Shown piece after piece: positions 22,953-34,990 of a stretch of DNA of 64,000 nt; position 1 is the first letter of the stretch, and every line of letters begins with the position of its first letter. This DNA is from Dermatemys mawii. Lineage: Eukaryota; Chordata; Testudines; Dermatemydidae. Where the stretch lies: assembly GCA_007922305.1 (NCBI GenBank), contig ML677335.1:40920949-40984948 (forward strand). Reading direction: 5' to 3'. The notes under the pieces are model-generated. The model saw only the letters and a list, made by a program, of their open reading frames with translations. It did not search any database and was not told where the DNA came from. A program made the translations under genes and the position numbers.

Positions 22953-24219
22953 TTAGAACTGGCTTTCAGCCTCAAAATGCTCCCTCAAGGCTTCCCTGAT
23001 CCTAACAGCCTCACGCTGGGCCCCTGTAAGAGCCCTGCTCTCTGGCTGTGCGCTGGGCCCCTCTAAGAGCTCTGGCTCTGGCCCTGCTCTGCAGGCGTTG
23101 AACCTCAGAGGACCATGCCTGAGTGAAGCCTTCGCCCTTCCGCTCACAAAGATTATGTAGGGCACAGCATGCGGAAATAACCGCGGAGATACTACCCTCG
23201 GCCAAGTCTAGCCTCCCATAAAGACAGCGCCAGCGCGCCTTGAGACGCCCAAAAGCACACTCCACAGTCATTCAACACCGGCTAAGCCTGTAGTTGAACC
23301 TTTCCTGACTGCTGTCCAGGCTCCCTGTGTACGGTTTCATGAGCCAGGGCATTAAAGGGTAAGCAGGGTCACCAAGAATCACTATGGGCATTTCCACTTC
23401 CCCCACGGGGATCCGCTGGTCTGGGAGAAAAGTCCCAGCTTGCAGCTTCATGAACAGGCCAGCGTTGCAGAAGATGCGTGCGTCATGCACCTTTCCAGAC
23501 CAGCCAGCGTTAATGTCAGTAAAACACCAGGCGCTTATGGATCACCGTGGGAGAACCATGGAGAAGTACCCCTTTCGGTTAATGTACTCGTCTGCTAGGT
23601 GGGCGGGTGCCAGAATAGGTATATGGGTCCCATCTATTACCCCTCCACAGTTAGGGAAACCCATTTCTTCAAAGCCAGCAACAATGTCATGCATATTACC
23701 CAGAGTCACGATTTTTCGTAGCAGGATGCGATTAATGGCCCTGCACACTTGCATCAGCACAACTCCAACGGTCGACTTTCCCACCCCAAAGTGGTTGGCC
23801 ACCGATCGGTAGCTGTCTGGGGTGGCCAGCTTCCAGAGGGCAATAGCCACCCGCTTCTCCACTGGGAGGGCAGCTCTCAATCTGGTGTCGTTGCACCGCA
23901 GGGCAGGGGCAAGTTCAGCACACAGTGCCATGAAAGTGGTTTTCTCATGTGAAAGTTTTGCAGCCACTGCTCGTCGTCCCAGACTTGCACGATGATGCGA
24001 TCTCACCACTCAGTGCTCGTTTCCCATGCCCAGAAGTGGCGTTCCACAGCCGTGAGCATGTCCGTTAATGAGACAAGAAGCTTCATGTCAAACGCATTCA
24101 CCGCTTCGATCTTGTCTTCAGACCCATCACTGTCATCCTGCATGTCAAGGATTAACTCCACTGCACACAGATGTGCTGGCGACAGTTGTCAGCATGTCCC
24201 TCAGCAGTTGTGGATTCAT
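22953..24219 (-). pseudogene. Harbinger DDE transposase (HARBI1-like), disabled
   Basis: Cut-and-paste nuclease of PIF/Harbinger elements. A plausible ATG lies at 24219-24217 (MNPQLLRDMLTTVAS). Recognisable blocks follow: DMLTAVERHFWA, IIVQVWDDEQWLQNFHMRK, LPVEKRVAIALWKLATPDSY, a helix-turn-helix-like FGVGKSTVG, then the catalytic triad D (DGTHIPI, 23634-23632), D (ILGDPAYPL, 23370-23368) and E (VECAFGRLK, 23262-23260), ending HFEAESQF and TAA at 22955-22953. Damage: a frameshift in the N-terminal part after VNP; TGA at 24005-24003; a one-base loss in an A run near 23940-23943; a 25-bp micro-inversion at 23527-23551 creating a stop; TGA at 23274-23272 (likely from CGA); and a frameshift between 23165 and 23011. 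The triad codons survive. Confidence 0.9.
23527..23551. other. 25-bp micro-inversion inside the transposase gene
   Basis: On the minus strand the conserved block after FSMVL is replaced by a nonsense-containing stretch (PR, stop, SISAW). Read on the plus strand, the same 25 bases give QALMDHRG, exactly the block expected there in HARBI1-like transposases. Flipping them leaves length and frame unchanged, and the frames on both sides agree. The segment is bounded by CC and GG. Confidence 0.82.
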
Positions 24220-24524
24220 TGCGGCACACGAAAATGGAAGACGGAGCACACCTTGCTAAAAGATGAAAGCGTGCCATTGAAAGATGGCGTCTGAGGTGGA
24301 CGAAACCCAGGGATTGCTGGGATATGCCACGAAGCATCATGGGTAGTTGGAACAGGATGCAGAATGCCCCGCAAGTGACGCCCCCCCTACCACAAGGCAT
24401 TGCGCCAGATCGGGAAGAGTTGCTCTGTGGGATACCTGCCCTAATGCGCTGCTCTTAATGCTGCCTGAAGTGCCACAAATGTGGCCATACATGTCTCATG
24501 CGCTGGCATGTCTCAGTGTGGACA

Positions 24525-24605
24525 CACAATAGCGCTATACATATTGCTGTATAAGGGGACCGCTATAACCAATAGCACTATAATCCTGTAAGTATAACCA
24601 TACCC
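24525..24605 (-). repeat. Harbinger right end: terminal inverted repeat and subterminal sites
   Basis: The terminal repeat is at 24588-24605, next to TAA. Subterminal atagcgctat (24529-24538) and ccgctataac (24560-24569) echo the left-end motifs. Confidence 0.75.
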
Positions 24606-24608
24606 TAA

Positions 24609-25407
24609 GCTTTTAAAAGATATATGATGCCCATATGTGCAAAGAAGGTACATTAAGTGGATCAAATTGGTGGCGTCTGCTGCTCGCCTATTATTCTTTT
24701 ATAATACCTAGTACGTTTCACTGGTTTCTTCTTTATAGGTCTTTTTCTCAATGTCTTGGTCATGACAGATGGTAACATCTGGATAATCCCTCTAGGCAAG
24801 ATCGGTAAGGAGTTAACAGGTAGTTTATTCCACTTCACTTTAGCTGTTGCAAAGTGATCCTGAGATATCTGCTGATCTTTGTCATCTTTTGGATATCTGT
24901 TTATACTTCCTTCCATTCAAAGATCACAAAAGGAAGTATTTTAAGATGTGCCAAATTTGCAACACAATGAAAGCTATTGGATGGGTTTTGTATGCTAATA
25001 GAAGAACCAGTCAAGGGTGTCATTATTGCACCACCTGCAGAGACTGGGAGGCATAAAAGTGGTCAATTTACTTTTCAGAATCATGTACATCAGGACCAGC
25101 AATAACCAAGCAGAAATCCAAGATTCTGTCATAGCACCATGAAATGAAAAATATGACATCATCCTGCATCTCAGTAGTAAGTGGGCTTTATGCGATTTTA
25201 AATTAGTTACACTATTAGCAATTTGGGCTGATGCCTTTTGCAATAAGGATATCTATTCTTTTGTTTATATTATTAATATTTGGACAGGTGCCTAGAACCT
25301 GAATATGTTCTTTTAATACATCTAAATAAACAAGAAAATATCTCCCCACTGTCAGGGCCCTGGATTTATCAGCAAGAATAACATTATCATGGATACAGTT
25401 TATACCA
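24609..25407. other. Noncoding stretch with a possible decayed Cys-rich motif
   Basis: At 24949-25053 a plus-strand frame reads CQICNTMKA, then RRTSQGCHYCTTC, a CxxC...CxxCxxC arrangement vaguely like the zinc-binding C-terminus of piggyBac transposases. No other piggyBac feature is seen, so this is weak. A minus-strand open frame at 24916-24662 is lysine/arginine-rich and unrecognised. Confidence 0.3.
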
Positions 25408-25555
25408 GATAAATAAGGCAGGTGAGGTGAGATCTTTTACTAAACCAACTGCTGTGGGTGAAAGAAGCAGGCTTTCAAGCTACCAGAAGAAAGTGTCTCT
25501 TTCACCAACAGAACTTGGTTCAATAAAAGATATTGCTTCACCTATCTTGTTTCTC
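25408..25555. repeat. Fold-back dispersed repeat
   Basis: The first half (gataaataaggcaggtgagg, tgagatcttttactaaacc) is inversely repeated in the second half (ggttcaataaaagatattgc, ttcacctatcttgtttctct). The phrases are those of a repeat common in turtles and birds; class not known to me. Confidence 0.6.
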
Positions 25556-28500
25556 TTACAGTTGATACCAGTCATTCCAGTGAAGATGTGAGATGGAACA
25601 GAAATCTACAACAATGCTGAAAGGTTGATTCAAACTAAAAGCTAATATATTTTGTCCTTTATCCTTACATTGCAAGAATTAATGCTGATGGCGGAATCAA
25701 AAATTCATCTCTGCACAAGTAATTTTTGGTATGGATTTTTACATAAGCATATTGTTCCTAGTTTAAGTTTGCCTTCTTTTGATCTTAACAGATAACTGTT
25801 TTCTGATTTAGCTTCCTATTAACACTTGACTAAGAATAACCACCACACTGGACATACATTTTGCTATGAAAATCAGAACTGGGATTGCAAAGAATGCTTC
25901 AGTTACTAGAACTGTTTGCTGACACAGTCACAAATAATATGAATTTTGATTCACCTAGAACCCTAAAGTACTTTCTCTCTCAGTTAGCATAACGTGACAT
26001 TTATAAACAAACACTACAAAAGAAATAACCCTGTTAAAACAATATGCATTCTGTGTAATGAGATTGGAACATTTTCACTGCATCTGCAAATACTTACATT
26101 CCTCCCTGCTTTACCTACTTTGTTTTGTTTTGCACAAATGCAGTGCCAGCTCTGTTTCATATTGGCCTGGCAGGGTACAGAAGTTCTTTAAGAACTTCGG
26201 CACCTTCATGGAGATTATTCTCCTCCACATTTTTAATTAGAGGAAGAAGGGGAGGATTTATTCTCTTTAAGACCTCCTCACAGCCTAGATCGCTCAAAAT
26301 TTTTGAGGAAAAAAACCTTGGTATTGCTACTTCCAATGTCTCTGGAAGTCTCTGCATTTTTAATCCCTCACAGTGTTTTCTGGTACAGCTGCTGAGATTC
26401 ATTGTTTTGCTTTTTTCAGAATGGCCCTGACCTCTTTATCCATTAAATAGAGTAATGTACAAGATGAAGTGACCTCTTTGATGAGCTACCAGTATTGCAA
26501 GGAGCTCCTGACCTTTATTAGCACTAGTGACAACAAAAAACAAAACACACACCACACCATCACCAAAACCACCTCTGATCCTGAGAGACTTCAACGAGCT
26601 GTCAATGTAAATGAGCTATAAAGTATCTGAATATAGTACTGCTATGTTTTCTAAATCATGGAAAAGAATAAATTAAATATTAAATTTCACACTGCAAACC
26701 AACAAACAAACATTAAGCAATAATCCCAAATAGAAAGTAGGGGGATGGTCTAAAAAAGCCTAAAAGATCTTTTACATTCCTAACCTCTAGGAAACGTATT
26801 GGCTGTTTTTCTACGACACAGTAAAGATATAATAAAGCATATAGCATCAGAAACTCAAATTTTATCTTTTATTATAAATAGCCGAAGAAGCAACTTTTTC
26901 TTTCAAATGGAACAAACGTTCACAAATACATAGGGTCTGGAAGAAATGATGCTAGAACTAAAGTAGATTACCCCCTTGCTATTGATTGATTTCAGCAGTT
27001 CTTTATTTGCAGATCTAAAACTGGAAAATTATAGAGTGACACTGTTTCCTGTGCAGAAGGAATGCTTGTTTAGTTAGCACTCTGGCAGAAAGCATACCTG
27101 TTCCGCAGGAAGAGAATACCCATTATAGGAACCCTATGTTGTCACCTGGAATTCACTTTAACCAGGAGAAATGTTAAGGTTCCAGGACAGTAGTAATATT
27201 CATATCTTTGGTTATTTTTTGATTAAAGTAGAATTTATAAGTGAAATACAGTAGAGCTGGTTTTCAGGAGGCCAGTAGGTGGGCATTTGACCACATGCAA
27301 ATGTAAGCCTATTGGCTTTACACACAATCCCTCTATGTGCACCTTTCTAACTAGGACCAAGGTCCATCAGGTCTGCATTTACTCAAATTGTCAGTTCACT
27401 GGAAAACACTATATTTAGTTGGCTACTCTCACATCTTGCTTCAAATAATTTTCAGCAGCAAAAACATCAGTGGGTACAAAACCACGAGAGAGAAATTGGC
27501 AAAATATTTCACAGAACATTTTTCATTCATTTGACCCACTGTAATATCTATACACGTATCATTTTTCAAAGACACTTCTGTGGATCATTATTCCTTGCCC
27601 AGATACAAATCGGGCCTAATATTCATTGCCCAAAATATCCAGAGACACAAGTGAACACACATTTTGCAGCCTATTCAGACCTATCCATGAAGCAGAGTTT
27701 TAGTACACGAATAAAAAGATACATAAGCCCCAGGAAAATTACTACTGTGAAGTTACCTTTTGTTCTCCTAATACAACTTTTTCAAGTGCTTAATATTGAT
27801 ATGTATGCATTTCCCCAAAATTAATGTGATGTTACACTCACCCCTTGTGAATTCAGGTGTCATCATATTTAGATAAATGATGTTGTTATAACTTTGAATA
27901 AGATTAGTGTGAGTGCCCAGTTTTCACTTCCACTTGCCTCTTCTCTTTTAAATAGATGTCTCTTTTTAGCAGCTACTTGCATTAATAAAAATAACCACCA
28001 ATTATTTTTTTTTGTTAAAAAAAAAAGACTTCACACTGCACAAATGTGGATAAGTCCAATCGTACTATTTCAACTATTTAAATAAAAAATTGTGACTTAT
28101 GAACATATGCTACACAAATAGTAAATGAGTGACATCTAAAGACTAGCTTGGTTGGATGAAGCCCACCTAAGGCAGATATTAAATGGAGGTTCAGCTTGAT
28201 CAGCAGGAGAGGTAGGGGAATTATTTTGACCAGCTAATGTCCTGCAGCAATGTCTATTGTATGCTGCTTTCATTAATCTATTTGGGTACCTTTTGCTTTT
28301 CTGCAGCCAGGCTACAAAAGGTGGATTACTTAAGAAACAATTAGGTACGTATACAAAACAATTTACGGGCAGTCTTACTCCTTCAGCTTTCTAAGTGAAG
28401 TGCCTTTCAAGGCTGATTTATAACACTGTCGTCTTCAGAAGGCAAAATAATTAATAGGAGCATGGACTTCTAATTTCAGTGACTTCCAGAGAAAGTGGAT

Positions 28501-29689
28501 TTTATTTGATTTATGATGGCTGGTGACTTTGCATTTTATCAGTTCATTCACTCATTATTTATGCTGATGACCAATTTCAATGGGTCGCTATCATCTAACT
28601 TGCTACTAATCAAAGAGAATTAGGGTTCACTGCATTATTTAGAAGCCACTAATTTATCTTCAGAACAAGTAGCAAGAATAGTTTGGGGCCTTCTATTCTT
28701 AAAAGAAGCACAGCTGGCTAAGTTGCAGTATTTCCTGGTTATTACAAATGAATGGCATAGTGGTTACTTGCAAGAACAATGACTTTTTACACAACTTTTA
28801 AATCAAAGCAGAGTAAGGGTAGAAAATAAATATGAAAGACAAACAATAAAATGAAACATTTTCTGTCTGACCTCCTATGTCAAAATATTTAAAATGCATT
28901 TTCCATTCCCTCAGTGATCAATTCAAAGAAGCTTTACTTTACAAATTCAGTCTCTTTCTCTGCTAACTAAACGCAAAGCTTTGCGCCACAACAATCCGAG
29001 CTGGCATACTTCTCATTTAAAACACATTTGAATGTACTCTAGACACAGGAAAATAGATCAGATTCATATTTAAACACACAAAAATAGAGCTCTATCTGCA
29101 AGTAATAGTACCAAATCATATTCAATCATTTTGAACAAAGAAAGCCTCCTATAAGCACAAAGAAAAATAGATTCTTATTTTACTTATTCAACTCCATATA
29201 AGGGCCCTCTTTTAATTTGTTTTATTCTTTCATATTTATCCCCTGATTTCCTGCAGGCTTTCCCCACACCGTTCATCAGGTGGGTTCTAAGGAGAATAGA
29301 GTTCTGATCTTTTGGAGTGGTAAATATGTGTGGCCTTTTCAGTGTTTAGGTGAAGGGCACAACCAATATTATCAGCCTCTCAGGCCCAGGAACAGATCCA
29401 GAGCATCTCATAATGGAAAGTCAGAGAGAATAGCACTGACTGTCCTTGAAGATATGGTAACCGTGCATTAAAACACTGTCAATCCAGGTATCTAATCTCA
29501 CTGTTATTTATTTTATAACCTAAGAATAGGGTATAGGAAAATCAAAGGTAACAGGTGTGGAGGAAGAAAAATTTGATGCAGCCCTAAGTTCTGTGCAGTT
29601 TAGACACATCGAACTGCTCCTAAAAGTAGTACAATTAATTCCATTCTGAACAGTCTACAGGACAGATGTGGCAAATAGAATCAAGGCTC
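25556..29689. other. AT-rich noncoding stretch
   Basis: No exon and no clear transposon. 28430-28720 is notable for several AATTA/TAATT-type cores in otherwise non-repetitive sequence. Open frames such as 26125-26430 and 27531-27824 have no recognisable motif. Confidence 0.5.
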
Positions 29690-29770
29690 TTGAGATATAT
29701 TCCCAGGCTCAGCACTCACTGTTAATTCTGATCAACTTGTCATCGCTCTATGCCTCAGTTTGCTAACTAT
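29690..29770 (+). repeat. Probable MIR SINE scrap
   Basis: Contains gatcaacttgtcatcgctct and atgcctcagtttgctaactat, like the MIR core. Confidence 0.45.
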
Positions 29771-30605
29771 AACAGGGCTTTTGCACAAGAACCAGATTCT
29801 GAACTGCTAGACACACTATTCACAGGAGACTCCTCTTTCAACAGTAAACCTCTTTGGGCTTCATGGGTTCTTCACTCCCTTCTGCCAGGCCAGATTTCTT
29901 CATTCCCTAGCAGCAGAACCATCCTCCTCTCCAGCTTCCCTGTGGAAGGAATGGGCAACTCCAGAGGTTTTTCAAATCCTCTTCCCTTATCAAGCCTGGT
30001 GTTGCAAGGATGGAGGAGCAGGGAGCAGAGAAAAGTCAAACTGAGCCACTCTGAGCATCTAGACTCTTTCTGCTCCCTCCCCTCCACGAGCTCCTGAGCG
30101 CATGGCAGAGGAGTAGGGTAAATGGCCTGTCAGGAAGTCTTCCTGTTAAAAATCACACAAAGATGCTTCTGAAAGTAGCACACATGGCAAGAATCTCTGG
30201 CTGCATTCCCTCCATGCAGCTTTAAAACCAGCAAACTCCCCATCTCACAATATGCAAACCAAGAGGTACCTCTTAGCTCCCAGTTTCAGGCCTATGAAAT
30301 AACTCAAACCTTTCATAAGATGTGAGCCTAATTAGATTTGGCTAATTGGTGCCAGCTGCACCACAGGAGAAACTTGTGTCTTGGGGAAGTTTTAACCTAA
30401 GCTGGTAAAATAAGCTTAGGGGCTCTTTTCTTGTGGGTTCCCACATCTGCACCCTAGAGTTCAGAGTGGGGAGGCAATCCTGACAGTATACGACAATAAT
30501 ATATTTGTCCATATACATTGTATGCTGTTTGAAAGAACAAAATAATTATTTTTATGAGCAACTACACATAGATTTTAGTGTGCATGGACCTGCATGCAAA
30601 ACTCA

Positions 30606-30817
30606 GGCTGTATCTACACAGGGATAAAAAACCGCTGAATTGGACTCCAAGGCTGAAAAAAAAAAAAATCACTGTGTAGATGTTCAGGCTTGGACTGAAG
30701 CCTGAGCTCTGGGATCCAGTGTCTACACAGCGATTTTTAGCCCTGTACCGCAACACCTGCCAGTCCAAGTCAGCTGAGGCTGTGCTATGGGTCTTTTATC
30801 CCTGTGTAGACAGACCC
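30606..30817. mobile_element. MITE, 212 bp, with TCA target duplications
   Basis: The left end ggctgtatctacacaggg ataaaa and the right end (reverse-complemented) gggtctgtctacacaggg ataaaa agree at about 20 of 24 positions. TCA flanks both sides (30603-30605, 30818-30820). The inside is also partly palindromic (tgtgtagatgttcaggcttg / caggcttgg...tgtctacacagcg). No coding capacity. The type (tctacacag... ends) is common in turtles; a Harbinger-like 3-bp duplication is suggested, but the superfamily is not certain. Confidence 0.82.
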
Positions 30818-31254
30818 TCAAAGGCCAGGTTCTGAAAATCTGACTGCAGCAGGCACTAAGCAGATGTTGAGGGTGGGTGAAAGAAAACCCCACCTACACT
30901 AATTACCAATATCAGTGGATACTAAATCTCCCATGGAACTGTTCAGGGCCTTGACAGTATTCCTGTGTGTCATAGCCTAATTATATGTTAAGAATAAAAT
31001 AAAATCATTCAGTAAATATGGAGCAAATGCAGCCACCTGAATACTGCAGTCTGAAAGCTAACTTAGCAGCCAACTTGTGGTTGCAGCGCTTCCAAATACT
31101 CCTGGAAATAAGCGAAACAGCAGAGAAACCGGAAAGGAAGACTTTCTTGACACTGAGGCCTGAGGCAGAGCCATGGAAATGGTTGATTATAAGGTGAGGA
31201 GTCATTCCTGAACTACAGCCCGATTAAGCCACATGGATTGTTTCATCATTCCTG

Positions 31255-31590
31255 TGCTAGGCTCCAGCCAATTCACAAACGAGGAGCTTGTCTGGTGGCG
31301 CTCAGGGCCGGTATATCCGCTTCAAAGTAAAAACAGTAGCTCAGTTTGCTCAGCCACACTTCATGGCTTGGAACTTTTTCCTGCCAGACAGTGGTGACAG
31401 ACTACACAAGCCTTAGCCTGCTCCAAAGCCTTAGCCTGTTCCAGCTTTGCTCTTGCTCCCTGTTCCAGCCCTGTGTTGACCTTGTTCCAACCCTGCGCTG
31501 AACTCCTGATTCTTGCTCTGATTCCTGGCTCCAACCACTAGACTTGAATGAGACAGCTCCAACTACTAGGCCTGACCATCCCCTTCACAG
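31255..31590 (+). mobile_element. Retrotransposon- or LTR-like fragment, GC-rich
   Basis: The phrases tggtggcgctcagggccggt, atatccgcttcaaagta and the irregular tandem ttccagccctg/ctgttccag motif (31400-31540) resemble turtle LTR-type repeats. The ends were not found. Class from memory. Confidence 0.4.
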
Positions 31591-33394
31591 TTCCTGACCG
31601 AAATATACAATAAATTCCAACAGCACCATGAAGGGCACTACAAATTACTAGATAAAGTAATGCAAAAATTTCAAGAACACACTTATTCCCCATAAGAATT
31701 GCACTTGAAGAAACATCTTTTCTGTACAGGAAGCACAATGCCAAAGGAGACCTTTGAGCATTATGTCACAGTCCTATGCAAGAAAGCTAAGTTGAGTAAA
31801 TCTGAAATAAACAACAAATGGACTACCAAGGAACTGAATTCTCTAATACACAGCAAATGAGATAAAAGCAAAGTTTTAGAAATGGACTTGATAGTGCAAA
31901 GAAAAGAATATTTGCAGAGCTAGGGGTGTGCAGGGGGGGAACTGTGAGTCTTAAAAGAAAATGTTCACAAGCAGTGAAGCAACTGAAGTGTATGTAATGA
32001 AACACCAATATAGACATGCCCAAAGGTTATCCCAATGAAGATCAGTGAGTGACTGGAGCAGAACTCATGAGCTTTCATACAGCCCCCATTCCTCCGTCTC
32101 CATGGGGAAGAGACAGCTGTACAACTCTAGATCCACCCAGCCCACTCTTCCTATGCTCTGCAGCACCATTCTTTGCTGATCTACTGGATCCTCTACAGCC
32201 ATGGTGGCAGCAGCTGGATTTCCCTCAGCATAAACAGTTATTTGGCATCATGTTTTCCAGACATTCCAAAAAGGGATCTGCTGCAAGGTTGATACCCATC
32301 TCAAATCTATACTTTCTAATATACTGTTCAATTTGTGCATAAGTCACATCTCTACACAAAATAGCTTTGACTCACAATTTAAGCCCATCACAGAAAGAAC
32401 TTTAAAAAAATGCAAGTTTCAAAGGGAAAATTTTAACTCCACTGACAACTTTTTTACTTTTAAACTCCTATGTTTTCATATTTATCTGTTTTTCTGCAGA
32501 CAATTATAGAAATTATCCATGTTATAAATATAATTTCAGAATTACCATTCCTCTAATATTTTACTGTGAGAACCTCTAACTTGTGCTCCCAACAAATGCT
32601 TGAATAGATTTTTTAGAATCTGATGTGACCTCTGTAAAACTTCCATTGTTCATAAAATTCATAAAAGCCTGCATATGTACATCCCCAAGTCCCACTTCCA
32701 TTCAATTTATATGAAAATGCAATTTACTGTACGTCAAATGAAAAATGCAGTTTTCAAATGCATGACAACAGGTGCTAGTTAAATGATCAGACGCTATTTG
32801 TTACCTAGTCTCTTACTCTCATTTGCAGCATGATAAATTGCATTTTAGGAGAGTACTGCCATCTAAGGGGTCTTGACATGTTTTTATTGATTTGCATAGG
32901 TTATATGCATGTATTCCTGTTTGTAGGCAAATAGTGCCACAAGTAAATTCAAGTCACTGTGCCTCTGTTTCAAGAAAATTGCAGTCATCACAGGGGAGCC
33001 AAGATGGAGTGAGGTTGGGTAAAAGAGACACATGCAGCCCATTGGAATCTTAGAACCTCTATTAAGATTTATAGGTTGCAGGATTCTTTTGGGCTTCAAC
33101 ATTATTCTTAGTAAACCCTTTCTGTCTTCAGTTGTTTATAAAAACTGGCAGCTTTAGCAAAGACAGAAGCTTATGTTGTAGGTAGCACAATTTAACATAA
33201 TAGTGCTAGCTTGTCCTCTAAAGATCCTCACACTGATTTTGAAAACATACACACACACCCCCTACAGTCCCTCTTTCAAAAGATGGACAGATTTTCTACT
33301 CATTAATTAGTATTATTATACTGACTTATCACTTACTGGCTGCCACTTATTTACAAAAAGTTAAACTAATTAAACAGTCCTCACTACAGCTTTC
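31591..33394. other. Noncoding stretch
   Basis: No gene or clear repeat. 32049-32342 has a short open frame and higher GC, but no motif. Confidence 0.45.
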
Positions 33395-33565
33395 TCAAGT
33401 CCATCAATATCATCATCCCCATCTCACAGAAGGCCAAATGGAGACGGAGAGGTTAAATATCTTCCTCAAAGGCACAGAGGGTATCAGTATCAGAACTGGT
33501 GTGGTCCTGATTCCTAGTCCTATATTCAGATTGCTAGACTACGCCTCTGTCTGTGCAACCTGAAT
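33395..33565 (-). repeat. MIR SINE, antisense
   Basis: Reads as the reverse complement of the MIR core: ccccatctcacagaaggcc, gagacggagaggttaaatat, cctcaaaggcacagagggt, tgattcctagtcc, gctagactacgcc. Confidence 0.78.
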
Positions 33566-34524
33566 ATAGCTTCCTGTTTTTAGAATTAATTTATGCCCAA
33601 TATTTCAGGTGTTCTTACTTATGCATTATTTTAATACCTAGTTGTATGAAACTCCAACTAATATAGTGTGGTAATTTGGACAATCAGTTTACCTAATGGG
33701 ATTTAAGTGTTACATTTCTCCTCCTACTGACCTCACAAACCAAGAGAGCAACCCAGGCTCGTCTAATAATGATCTTGAACAAAGAAAACGTAAATTAAAT
33801 ATTAGGGGGAAAAAATATAAAGCTATAAGCAACATCAGGCAACAAAAATTGTGATATCACAAAATATATTCTAGGTTGGAGTAGACAGGCATCTCTCATT
33901 TGGGTTTGTTTCTGAATAAACAAGTGAAACCTGCCATTGTACCAGAGAGACTGAATTAAATTACCAACAAGAGATTCTAGTTACAGGTAGAATTATTTTA
34001 TAAGGATCTCAGCAAAGAAGCTAACATCATTATCAATAGCGTGCCCCTCAAAGAGAAGTTACTTTCCATGAGACTTCTCAGTTTGTTGAGATCAAATATA
34101 TATTTTCCCACGAAGATTAACCTAGGGACTGTTTGTTTACATAGGCAATAAATTCACTGGATCAGCACATTAACATGCATGCTAAAATCTTTATTAATTA
34201 CTATCCACAGGACATATTTTTCATTATGTTAAAAAAGTACATTATCTAGTAGATAATGAGGTATTAACTGAAACAGAAAGGCATGTTACGGTAAAAATTA
34301 CATCTGATTTAGTTAAAATGACAACTGGCCCTTAACTGTAAAATGTTTTCGGTTAAGATTAATTCCATTTGGAAAAAAATCCCCCAAAATGAGACACTTT
34401 AGAATTAGTTACTAACTGTATGATAGTACAATAAAATAAAAAATGATTGGAAATATAATTCTTAATGTCAACAACTATACATTAGATATTATAGTTGCTT
34501 ATCTCATACATTTCATATTGGGGT

Positions 34525-34725
34525 TAAGTGTATAGTGGTTTGAGCTGAGTATCAGAAAACATGGGTTCGTATTCTCAGTTCTGCTACTAACTGACAAAGT
34601 GTACTTGGGCAAGACATCTAATTTCTTTGTGCCTGCTTTGCCATCTGTAAAATGGGAATCGTACTGCTTACACACATTGGGAGGTACTACGGAATTGATA
34701 ACTATCAACAGTATTAGTCATATAT
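34525..34725 (+). repeat. MIR SINE
   Basis: Sense-strand MIR order: agtgtatagtggtttgagc, gggttcgtattctcagttct, gctactaactgac, cttgggcaagacatctaat, tttgtgcctgctttgcc, atctgtaaaatgggaatc. Confidence 0.88.
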
Positions 34726-34864
34726 TTTTATTACCATATATGCACACACCTTTATACTTTGTTTATTTTAATCACATGAAAGATTTCAACAGAAATCTGT
34801 TGCCTCATCTACAAAGTGTGCACCTATTGGCTTGTTAGGATAAGATTTGTATATTATTTTTTCA

Positions 34865-34990
34865 TCTTACAGTGGTGCCTAGAGGCCCCAGTTAAGCCTG
34901 TGGTTTCATTGTGCTAGGCACCATAAAATACATAGCAGTAAGTGACAGTCCCTGCCCCCCATAGCTCATAATCTAAGGAGAAAATACCAT
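34865..34990. repeat. Dispersed repeat ('cattgtgctaggcaccat' type)
   Basis: Phrases agaggccccagtta, cattgtgctaggcacc, gacagtccctgcccc and agctcataatctaa. Same family and orientation at 51528-51630; opposite orientation at 56085-56195. Common in birds and turtles; name not known to me. Confidence 0.6.

Larger units (their letters stand above)
20590..24605. mobile_element. Full-length, inactive PIF/Harbinger transposon, 4016 bp
   Basis: Left end ggccatggttacactggc and right end (reverse-complemented) gggtatggttatacttac match at 13 of 18 positions. The element is flanked by TAA on both sides (20587-20589 and 24606-24608), the 3-bp TWA duplication typical of Harbinger. Inside are the two genes expected of the superfamily in convergent orientation: a Myb/SANT-like DNA-binding protein on the plus strand (21012-22736) and a DDE transposase on the minus strand (22953-24219). 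Both are broken. A candidate third, antisense gene lies in the intron of the Myb gene. GC is much higher than in the flanks. Confidence 0.93.

Noticed and set aside
23384..23812. 142-codon plus-strand frame opposite the transposase
   Set aside because: Mirror of a conserved coding strand. Its only meaningful part is the short QALMDHRG stretch created by the micro-inversion.
26125..26430. 101-codon frame, considered as an exon
   Set aside because: No domain, no splice signals in a sensible arrangement and a competing frame on the other strand.
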